Origin: Actinomycetes bacterium
Lineage (GTDB): Bacteria; Actinomycetota; Acidimicrobiia; Acidimicrobiales; Palsa-688
DNA length: 64,000 bases
Assembly (NCBI GenBank): GCA_021787365.1
Contig: JAJYMB010000086.1
Coordinates: forward strand, 1 to 64,000
Reading direction: 5' to 3'
Shown here: one piece after another, positions 56,320-63,326 of the stretch
Position numbering within the stretch: the stretch's first letter is position 1
How the letters are laid out: the number at the start of each line of letters is the position of its first letter
The notes under the pieces: generated by a model
Told to the model about the DNA's origin: nothing
The model's database searches: none
Seen by the model: only the letters and a program-made list of their open reading frames with translations
Program-made: the position numbers and the translations under genes

Positions 56320-56684
56320 AGCGCCCGAGCCTTGCTCTGGTGGTAGCCATCAACGGTGCGGTACGAGAGGCAGATGAGTGGTTCGACGACGAACCCGACG
56401 ACCTCCCCCGCGTAAAGGCCGTCTTGGTCGCGGCCCAAGCCGTGCAAGACCCTGTCGTCGCAGCCGCGACGCTGGCGTTCCGGCTCACAAGAGCACAAGC
56501 TTTTTCCGAGGGCAACAAGCGCACCGCGCTGCTCGTCGCCCGCTGGGTGCTCGACCACAACGGCATCGACGGCGCACAAGTGTTGCCGCCCGACGACCGG
56601 GTGTTGGCCGACTTGTTGGTAAAAGCAGCCATGGGCGTGGACGTCGGGCGGGAGATTTTGGACCTTTTCGTCTCCCGCTCCTGA
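56316..56684 (+). CDS. Fic/Doc-family toxin with His-to-Gln at the active motif
   Basis: A 122-residue Doc-like protein. The Fic core helix-loop reads RAQAFSEGNKRTALLVARWV (about 59-78). The family pattern is HxFx(D/E)(G/A)NKR, but the catalytic His is Gln61. The remaining residues (Asn, Lys/Arg, following helix) fit. Doc kinases phosphorylate EF-Tu and Fic enzymes AMPylate targets; a Gln mutant would be expected to be weak or inactive. Starts at TTG 56316, overlapping the antitoxin stop. Lies on the + strand between two leftward defence genes. Confidence 0.75.
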   Translation: MKRPSLALVVAINGAVREADEWFDDEPDDLPRVKAVLVAAQAVQDPVVAAATLAFRLTRAQAFSEGNKRTALLVARWVLDHNGIDGAQVLPPDDRVLADLLVKAAMGVDVGREILDLFVSRS

Positions 56685-56715
56685 GCCAGCGCTGAGCGCA
56701 AATCATTCCTCATGC

Positions 56716-59700
56716 CTAACCCGCGCTGGTCCCTTGGGCGCAAGCGCGGCCAAAAATATCAGGTCTATTTGCGAAGACCGCCTCCCAGTCGTCCGTCGGC
56801 CCGAACCGCAGCACCTCCCAGCCTGCGTTTTCCAGGCGTCCCGTCGCGTCGGCGTCACGTCTTACCCGGTCCGGGTACTGGTGATGGGGGCCGTCGATGT
56901 AGACGACCGTGCCGGTCTCCTTGTAAAGGAAGTCCGGTCGCACACCCAATTCCGAGAACAGCGGCTGCGCCTCGCTCGGTAGCCGGTAACCGCCGCCCTC
57001 CAAGGCGTCCAGGAAGCGCCGTTCCAAGTCGCTCTGCGCCAACGCCATCAAGCGCCGGAGGTGCTCGGCACGCGGCAACGGCCCCGCGCCGGCCGCGACC
57101 TTGGCGCCGGCCAGTTCCAGGAGCCAGTCGGCGGCCGCACGCCGGTCGAGGAACTTGTGGAGCGGCTGGTTCGTGTACGAGAGCAGGCAGCTGTAGCAGG
57201 CACCCTCACAGGCTCCGGGCAGGTCCACTCCGCTTTGGGCGTCGATGTGGCAGAGTTCCAAGGCCTTGCGGGCCACCTGCGCCAGCGTTTCTGGGTCCTC
57301 GACCAACCTGCGCAGCACGCCGGCGCCACCCTCGGCCGACTCGAAGAACATGAGCCGCCTCGGGTCGTACCAGGCCGGCAACGCCTCCGCCTCCAGTTCG
57401 GAGGCCTCCAGCTGGAAGCTGACCAGCATCGCCGTCCGGAGGGCCTCCTGCAGGGAAGCGAGAGTGGTCTTGTCCCGCTCCCCGTCGAGGTCCAGGAGCA
57501 AGCAGTTGCGGGTGTCGGCCACGAAGGGCACGACCCGCTGGTGGGCGGGGCCCATCGGGTCAGCGTCATCGTCGGACTCCCCCTCAGCCGCCGCCTGGTT
57601 CTTCTCCCAAACCCCTGTTTCGGTATCGATCAGGAAACCGTCGGCGGCGTCCTTGGCCCGCCGGCGCCAACCGAGGTTGAGCCTCCAGATCTCCGCCGCA
57701 TGGCCATAGGCGAGCCCTCCGACCTTGGCCCCGTCGGCCAGGACCTCCGCCGATGCGAGGGCCGGGCCAGCCGGCCCCTCGGAGAAGCGCACCGCCGTCC
57801 GTAGCTCGTAGCCCTGGCGGGTGCGCTCCTCTTCATCGGAATTGATACGGTCGACCCGCCGGCAGTCGACGTTTTGCATCCTGAAGAGGTTGGCCCGGGC
57901 AGCCGGCAGCTCTGCCCCGCACCGTTCGCAGAGATCTGCGCCCACTCCGCCGGGTGCAGGGTGGAAATAGCCGCAGGCTTCGCACACTTTGGCCGACTCG
58001 GTAAGCACCCCCTGACCGTCGGCACCTTCGCCCCTCACCGGGAGCATCGAGCGCTGGATGCGGTAGCGGGAGCCCTCGTGGTAGATGAAGTTCCTCGGCC
58101 CAAACTCGTTTATGGCCAAAAAGCGCGGCCTGGAGACGTACTCGTCCGCTCCCTTGCGCTCGCGCCGGCCGGGTATGTAGGCGCAAAGCGGCAGGCGCGG
58201 GAACGAGTACCCGGGGAGGAAACCCTCGCTGGCGAAGTAGCGGTACACGTAGAAGTCGCTCTGGAAGAGCCTGTCGTCGGCCGACTCCAAGAGCCTCATC
58301 TTTTGCAGGGCCTCTTGGCGGAGCCGCTCGGCCTGTTTTCTTTCCGCGTGGTTCCTGTTCGCGTCCAGCGAGACCTTTTGTTGCGCTTCGGCTTGGCCCC
58401 GCGCGGCCTTATAGAGCGTCCGCCAGCGCTCGGTCGCCTCCTCGAAGCGCTTGGGCAGAAGGCGGAGCACGTCGTTGAGCCACCCCTCGCTGTACCAGTC
58501 CGACTCTGTCAGGTCCTCCTCGAGATCGGCGAGGACCTGCTTCGCTACCCGCAGAGCGACCGCCTTCGGCTCCTCCCGGCCGAGCTCGTCGCGCACCGGC
58601 TCCCGCAAGGTGAGCGACGGCGGGTCACCCTCGGTGTCCAGAACGTCGAGCATGGACCGCCCGAGGCCGAGACCGGAGGCGGCCAGCCAGACCGCTTGCA
58701 CATGGGCACGTACGAGCTCCTCGTTAGCGAGGTCGAGCCGGGGCGGCGCCACCTGCCCGGCCACCATGTCGTCGGGACGGGCGAAATACCACTGGTCATG
58801 GGGGGAACCTGTCAAGCAGTAGGTGACCACGAGCGCCGGTTGGCCCGAACGCCCGGCGCGCCCGGAGCGCTGGGCGTAGTTGGCTGGGGTCGGGGGGACG
58901 TTACGCAAGCCGACCACGTTCAGCTGGGCGATGTCGACACCGAGCTCCATGGTCGGCGAGCAGACGAGGAGCGGGAGCTTCGCCTCGGCAAAGAGGCGTT
59001 CACGCTCCTGGCGCACTTCGGCCGGCACCTGGGCGGTGTGCTCGCGCGCTTGTACCCCGCGGCCGGCCGCGGCCGCGCTCTTGTAGAAGTCGAGGAAGAA
59101 CCTGTTAGGCCGCCGCCCTCCTTTCGGCCCCCGGGGCACCCTGATCGGGTCGGGCACCACGGCTTCACCCTCGCCCGCCACCCAGCGCATCATCGCCGCG
59201 TTGACTTGGTACCCGGGGGCCTCTGGGTCGCTTGCCGATCCCTGCTCCACCACCTCCACGAGCCCCGCCTGGGAAAGCCCGGCGAGGAGGTCCCGGGTGA
59301 CCGCTTGACGGTCGCCCCAGCCGAGCTTCGGCACGAGGTCCCAATCGCCGGTAGCGAGGCGGGCAAGGTAGATTCCGAAACCGCTCCGCCCGGAAAGGTA
59401 AACGTGGCCGCCGTAGTCGTCGCTCCCGCGCGACCGGGCGAAGGCGACCGTGGCGGAAAAGAACCTCTCGTCCTCGTCGAGCGCCCAAGGATCCCGGAGC
59501 CATTGGGCCGAGCGCTGGCGCACCTGCTCTTGGAAAGAAGACGAGAGGTACTCGACCTTGATCGCCAGCTCCCGGCGCAGCCAGTCGAGCAAGGTCCGGG
59601 CAAGCTCTTCGCGCTGCGCGGGCAAGGCACCCTGGAGGACTGGGTGCGAACCCGCCCATATATCCTCGGCCTCGCACACTTCCCCGAGCGAGTCCCACTG

Positions 59701-60099
59701 GATACGCAACAGGCCCGTCTGCTCCAAGTTGGGAGAGGTCACGCGCCAACCCCGACGTTGGTCCAGGTAGAGGCGGTAGCCGAGCACGTCGCGAAGGGCG
59801 CGCTCGGTCTGGTCCCGCGCTGAAAAACGCACCCCTGGGTTAGAGGCATACTCGACCAGGCCGAGACCGAGCGCCGTCGCGACCTTCTGCGTCAGCTCGT
59901 CGTGGGTAAGGCCTCCCGGGCCGGCAGCGGCGGCATGGTAGAGCGCCGAGCGGAGCAGGCCGACCTCGATGAAATCGTTGATGTGGCCCGCCTGCAACGA
60001 AGCGTCCTGGCGGCTGTCGGAAAAACACAGCAGCTTGCGGGCTTCTTCGGGCAGCTCCCCGTCCTCCCGGAGATAGCGGACCGCAGATAGCGACAGCAC
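56716..60099 (-). CDS. Giant helicase-DUF1998-nuclease, C-terminal fragment
   Basis: 1,127 residues from ATG 60099; the true frame begins near 60145. LLCFSDSRQDASLQAGHIND begins RecA domain 2, followed by SPTMELGVDIAQLNVVGLRN and YAQRSGRAGRSGQPALVVTY (motif VI). A Cys-rich zinc region (CEACGYFHPAP; CERCG) and a DUF1998 domain with CEGACYSCLLSYTNQPLHKF (about 965-985) follow. The last 110 residues look like a DUF559/Vsr PD-(D/E)XK nuclease: VRPDFLYKETGTVVYIDGPH, then WEVLRF. DruE of Druantia and DrmA/DrmB of DISARM carry DUF1998; fusion to a nuclease is distinctive. Confidence 0.85.
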   Translation of the reverse strand: MLSLSAVRYLREDGELPEEARKLLCFSDSRQDASLQAGHINDFIEVGLLRSALYHAAAAGPGGLTHDELTQKVATALGLGLVEYASNPGVRFSARDQTERALRDVLGYRLYLDQRRGWRVTSPNLEQTGLLRIQWDSLGEVCEAEDIWAGSHPVLQGALPAQREELARTLLDWLRRELAIKVEYLSSSFQEQVRQRSAQWLRDPWALDEDERFFSATVAFARSRGSDDYGGHVYLSGRSGFGIYLARLATGDWDLVPKLGWGDRQAVTRDLLAGLSQAGLVEVVEQGSASDPEAPGYQVNAAMMRWVAGEGEAVVPDPIRVPRGPKGGRRPNRFFLDFYKSAAAAGRGVQAREHTAQVPAEVRQERERLFAEAKLPLLVCSPTMELGVDIAQLNVVGLRNVPPTPANYAQRSGRAGRSGQPALVVTYCLTGSPHDQWYFARPDDMVAGQVAPPRLDLANEELVRAHVQAVWLAASGLGLGRSMLDVLDTEGDPPSLTLREPVRDELGREEPKAVALRVAKQVLADLEEDLTESDWYSEGWLNDVLRLLPKRFEEATERWRTLYKAARGQAEAQQKVSLDANRNHAERKQAERLRQEALQKMRLLESADDRLFQSDFYVYRYFASEGFLPGYSFPRLPLCAYIPGRRERKGADEYVSRPRFLAINEFGPRNFIYHEGSRYRIQRSMLPVRGEGADGQGVLTESAKVCEACGYFHPAPGGVGADLCERCGAELPAARANLFRMQNVDCRRVDRINSDEEERTRQGYELRTAVRFSEGPAGPALASAEVLADGAKVGGLAYGHAAEIWRLNLGWRRRAKDAADGFLIDTETGVWEKNQAAAEGESDDDADPMGPAHQRVVPFVADTRNCLLLDLDGERDKTTLASLQEALRTAMLVSFQLEASELEAEALPAWYDPRRLMFFESAEGGAGVLRRLVEDPETLAQVARKALELCHIDAQSGVDLPGACEGACYSCLLSYTNQPLHKFLDRRAAADWLLELAGAKVAAGAGPLPRAEHLRRLMALAQSDLERRFLDALEGGGYRLPSEAQPLFSELGVRPDFLYKETGTVVYIDGPHHQYPDRVRRDADATGRLENAGWEVLRFGPTDDWEAVFANRPDIFGRACAQGTSAG

Positions 60100-60137
60100 C
60101 GTAGTGGCCGAGCTCCGTCCCTCCGAGCCGAGCGTGG

Positions 60138-61730
60138 TTAATTTGGGGAATCAGAGCGCTGTCTGCCCGAGTAGGCGACGCCACAGGAAAGGCAGAAGCG
60201 GAGCGGCGAAGGGACGAACCAAGCTCTCATCGCCCCTGGCGTACCGGTGTGCTCGCGACGGGCCACCCCGTCTGGGAGCACGTCATGGGGCTTCGGGAGG
60301 TACTTGCGGTAGTTCGACTTGATGGTGCCGTTATCCGCCACCCAGTCCTCGGGCACCCGCTCGGCCAGGGCCTCGGGGCTCGACGGCCAGGGGTCGCGCG
60401 TAGAGGCATAGAGGTAACCCGTTCGGGAGTCGTCGGTGCTCGGCTCCCGGTCAGAAGTCGGCCACTCCTCCATGGCCTCCTCGGCGCTCACGAGCCGCAC
60501 TGCGTAGTAGTCCTGCCCGCACTCCCGGCAGAACGTGAGCGGCCGCAGCACCTTTCCCCGCTGGCCTGGCACATAGGTCTGCTTGTGGACGGTCAGGTGC
60601 CTCGTCGCCTCGGGCTCGAGCGAGGCCCATACCGTGTCGCCGCGGGACACGAACTGGTGCAGCTTGAAAGCAAAGACCGGCGAGCCGGCTTCATCGAGCA
60701 GCCTGTTGCCGGCGAGGAGCTGGTCCCGGATCGCCACCGCGCACTGGTCGGCTGGCACACCCGTCTGCTTGGCGAGTGACGCGGCCGCCCCGTGCTCGCC
60801 ACCGATCGTCATCGGCCGCTGACGGATGAGCCGGGCCTGGTCCTCCTCGGCCCGGGTGACCCCGAAGGTGTACTCGACCCAGACCGACAGGGGGTCGGTG
60901 CGGAAGGCGTCCAGGTCCTCGGGAGGAGGCGCGCCGGCCCGCACCCGCTCGGCCAGCGCCGCCATGTCGACCTCGCCGACGGTGGCCGCCTGGAGGGTTT
61001 CGCCGATGACATTGTCCTCGGGCACGTCCGTCCCGAAAAGGGTCGAGGCCACACTCGCCACGGCCCTTCGCTGGGCCGCCCAGCTCCCGTCGGTCGTCAT
61101 GGTGGCCGAGGTGCCGATGCACTGGAGCGCGGGCGCCTTGCAAGCCTCCCTCACCCGGCGGACCAGGAGCGCCACGTCGGCTCCCTGGCGGCCCCGGTAG
61201 GTGTGGAGCTCGTCGAGGACCAAGAACTGGAGGCCCTCGGCAGCCGCCACCAGCTGGCGCTCCTCCACGCGAGTGAGGACGAGCTCCAGCATCACGTAGT
61301 TGGTGAGCAGGATGTCAGGCGGGTCCGCGATGATCGCCTGGCGTGCCTCGTCGTCCTCTTGGCCGGTGTAACGCCGGAAGCTGACCGGGCCCTTGCCGTC
61401 TGGGAACCCGGCACACAGGAACTTCTCGAGCTCACCGTACTGGCTGTTGGCGAGGGCGTTCATCGGGTACACGCATATGGCCTTGATGCCGGGCTTCGGC
61501 CCGGCTCGGAGGACCGCGTCGACGATCGGGATGATGTAGGCAAGGCTCTTGCCAGACCCCGTGCCCGTGGTGAGGACGTAAGGCTCGCGTCGGTGGGCCA
61601 CCTCGATGGCCTCCACCTGGTGGCGGCGGAGCCGTAGCGCCTTGGACGGCTGCCCAGGTTGGTCCTTCCCGAGGCGGAACACCTCGCTGCAGCGCTCATC
61701 GAGGACACCTTTGGCCACGAGGTCGTCCAC
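60138..61730 (-). CDS. Giant helicase, middle fragment (DEAD/DEAH core)
   Basis: 530 residues in a frame shifted relative to both neighbouring pieces. RRHQVEAIEVAHRREPYVLT TGTGSGKSLAYIIPIVDAV is motif I, ICVYPMNALANSQYGELEKF Ia, LQFLVLDELHTYRGRQGADV the DEAH-like motif II (DELH) and LQCIGTSATM motif III. A zinc-ribbon half (CRECGQDYYAV; CLSCGVAYS) ends the frame, where YSGRQRSDSPN-stop should continue as SDFPKL. The break is one missing base within GATTCCCC (60145-60152). The upstream break is a G8 tract at 61734-61741. Confidence 0.82.
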   Translation of the reverse strand: MDDLVAKGVLDERCSEVFRLGKDQPGQPSKALRLRRHQVEAIEVAHRREPYVLTTGTGSGKSLAYIIPIVDAVLRAGPKPGIKAICVYPMNALANSQYGELEKFLCAGFPDGKGPVSFRRYTGQEDDEARQAIIADPPDILLTNYVMLELVLTRVEERQLVAAAEGLQFLVLDELHTYRGRQGADVALLVRRVREACKAPALQCIGTSATMTTDGSWAAQRRAVASVASTLFGTDVPEDNVIGETLQAATVGEVDMAALAERVRAGAPPPEDLDAFRTDPLSVWVEYTFGVTRAEEDQARLIRQRPMTIGGEHGAAASLAKQTGVPADQCAVAIRDQLLAGNRLLDEAGSPVFAFKLHQFVSRGDTVWASLEPEATRHLTVHKQTYVPGQRGKVLRPLTFCRECGQDYYAVRLVSAEEAMEEWPTSDREPSTDDSRTGYLYASTRDPWPSSPEALAERVPEDWVADNGTIKSNYRKYLPKPHDVLPDGVARREHTGTPGAMRAWFVPSPLRFCLSCGVAYSGRQRSDSPN

Positions 61731-61908
61731 CCACCCCCCCCTCTGCGTAGGCCGGGTTGAGGGCGATCCTGGGCTCGGGCCACAGCAGGCCCTCGGCGAG
61801 CTCCCGCTGGACCACCTCGTCGACGCGAGGGTCCTTTATCGACATGAAGCTCGTGACGAAGTCGCGGTAGTCCGAGATGACCCGTTCACGCAGCTCGAAG
61901 ACGTCCAT
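61696..61908 (-). CDS. Giant helicase, N-terminal fragment
   Basis: 70 residues from ATG 61908 (MDVFELRERVISDYRDFVTS), typical of the N-terminus of large DUF1998 helicases: a short helical region, then PEPRIALNPAYAEGG. It runs into the G8 tract at 61734-61741; with 7 G the frame would read EGGWVDDLVAKGVLD and join the middle fragment. With both corrections the full protein is 1,730 aa. The +1 and -1 shifts cancel, so the first and last pieces share a frame. Confidence 0.75.
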   Translation of the reverse strand: MDVFELRERVISDYRDFVTSFMSIKDPRVDEVVQRELAEGLLWPEPRIALNPAYAEGGVGGRPRGQRCPR

Positions 61909-62318
61909 CAGCGCTTCCTATGTTGCTCCCGGCCGGCGACTGAGCCCCCCTGCCAGCCTCGCCGGCGGCGGGCGGCAGCACCCAACGATAATCGGCTCAA
62001 TCGCGGCCGACCTGTACCCTCCCTCGCAACGGGCGACAAGTTGCGTGCGCCTATTGAAACGCTTGAAGGCCTAAACGCGAGCGTAGGAGCACCACGAACG
62101 CCCCAGGCGATACCTCCAACTGCCATTGGCCGCCGTCGCCGTCCGGTGGTTGCCGGTGGTCGTGGTGCCGCTCAGCGGCATTCACAAGTGTTGCCGCAGC
62201 TACTCGCGAGCTACTTGCGGCCGGCTCTCAAGTAAACGCTCTCAGCAAGCCGTCCATGGCCGCTGTTGCTACCGCCCCCGCCGCCGGCCGTCCATGGCCG
62301 CCGGCGAGGTTGGTGCCC
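61909..62318. other. Gap upstream of the giant helicase, no clear gene
   Basis: About 410 bp. It should hold the helicase promoter. A pair of GTCCATGGCCGC repeats occurs at about 62250 and 62288 and may be trivial. No tRNA, terminator or credible frame is seen. Confidence 0.4.
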
Positions 62319-62546
62319 TCACCAGCTGGCGCGCCAGCATCCCCAACGACGCCTCGGGCCGCCCCTCCTCGCTCCGGAGCCGCGGTGTAGGCACCGCTGC
62401 TCCCCGGCTGCTTCCTCTTCGCCTATGGCGCGCGCCATCCAGGCCGCGCGCGACAGGTAGTCGGCGGTCGAGAGCTCGTGGTCGGCCAAGTACTCAGCCG
62501 CCTCGTCCAACAGTTCAGCCAAGTGCTCCCACCAAGCGGCAGTCAC
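62319..62546 (-). CDS. Small protein coupled to the excisionase-like gene
   Basis: 75 residues from GTG 62546, overlapping the upstream stop by 4 bp (GTGA). The first half, AAWWEHLAELLDEAAEYLAD, is amphipathic and helical; the end is Arg/Gly-rich and may be a degraded tail. I do not recognise it. Small genes next to xis are usual in actinobacterial integrative elements. Confidence 0.45.
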   Translation of the reverse strand: MTAAWWEHLAELLDEAAEYLADHELSTADYLSRAAWMARAIGEEEAAGEQRCLHRGSGARRGGPRRRWGCWRASW

Positions 62547-62755
62547 CGGGCCAGGTCCCCCAGCGCTCCGGTGCCCCCGAGCCCACAGGACTGTTCGAGC
62601 CAGAAGGCCAGGGCTTTCCGGGGCACCACGAGCCGGCGTCCGAGCCGCACCGCAGGCAGCTTCTGCGAGCGCGCCAGCTCGTAGGCCAGTGCCCGCGAGA
62701 TCCCAAGGAGCTCCGCCGCCTCCGTCACGCTCATCACCAACCGGTCGCTCGCCAT
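62543..62755 (-). CDS. Excisionase-type HTH DNA-binding protein
   Basis: 70 residues from ATG 62755, with AGGAGGTGG 8 bases upstream. The HTH_17/MerR-like core is VTEAAELLGISRALAYELAR followed by KLPAVRLGRRLVVPRKALAF, the pattern of phage excisionases and small element regulators. In an integrative element it would steer integrase; the only integrase in the window (45-46.3 kb) is dead. Confidence 0.75.
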   Translation of the reverse strand: MASDRLVMSVTEAAELLGISRALAYELARSQKLPAVRLGRRLVVPRKALAFWLEQSCGLGGTGALGDLAR

Positions 62756-62930
62756 CTTGGGCCACCTCCTAGACCCGGGCGGCCCTCGAAGCGCCGCCCT
62801 ATCACTCATTGGGCCGCAGGTGCCCCAGACCTAACGCCGGCATTCCCGGCGAGCCGTCCCCATCCCTCCGCCAACCCGTAGCCCTGGCTCTTGACAGTTC
62901 TTGACCAACTACTGAGAAGGAGGCCGTGAC

Positions 62931-63134
62931 ATGTCGAGTGCCATCGAACCGCCGTCGAGTCGTTCCGCTCGACGCTCATGGGCGAAGGCGCAGTACCAGC
63001 AACCTGTGTCGGCACCTACCATGAGCACGCTGGCCGGCTGCTCCCGCCAGGCATGGGTCACTGGCTCAAGTCCTCCAGTGGTCTGGCGCCTTGCGGCCCA
63101 CAGGAGTGCTCCAGCCCAAAGGCAAGTGATGTGA
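62931..63134 (+). CDS. Possible small protein with a strong ribosome site
   Basis: 67 codons from ATG 62931, preceded by AAGGAGG (62919-62925) and by TTGACAGTTCTTGACC, which could be a -35 region, at about 62892. The protein is Ser/Pro/Arg-rich with no family features, and another frame here is equally open, so it may be a leader or remnant. Confidence 0.3.
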   Translation: MSSAIEPPSSRSARRSWAKAQYQQPVSAPTMSTLAGCSRQAWVTGSSPPVVWRLAAHRSAPAQRQVM

Positions 63135-63164
63135 TGAAGGAGCGCATGCGCGCTCTCGCGTAAC

Positions 63165-63326
63165 GGAGTCGTGGGTGTTCACGGCCCGGCGCCGATAAGG
63201 CAGGAGGCGCTGATGGCCGGACGCCGTTCAGTGACAGCTGGGGCCTCCTCCGCTGAGAGGGGCCGAGTTCTGGAAAACTCGGTGGTCGCCAAACCGGAAC
63301 CCTCTACAGGACGGAGGAAGACCCCA
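63165..63326 (+). ncRNA. Possible bridge RNA region of an IS110-family element
   Basis: The 160 bp before the transposase start are rich in potential stems: CCGAGTT-N6-AACTCGG (63263-63282) and GGCCTC...GAGGGGCC around 63243-63266. In the IS110 group, a structured RNA encoded in the left non-coding end guides target and donor recognition. The placement fits; the RNA itself is inferred. Confidence 0.35.

Noticed and set aside
57874-59823. 649-codon + strand frame opposite the helicase
   Set aside because: Opposite to recognised helicase and DUF1998 motifs; no domain of its own.
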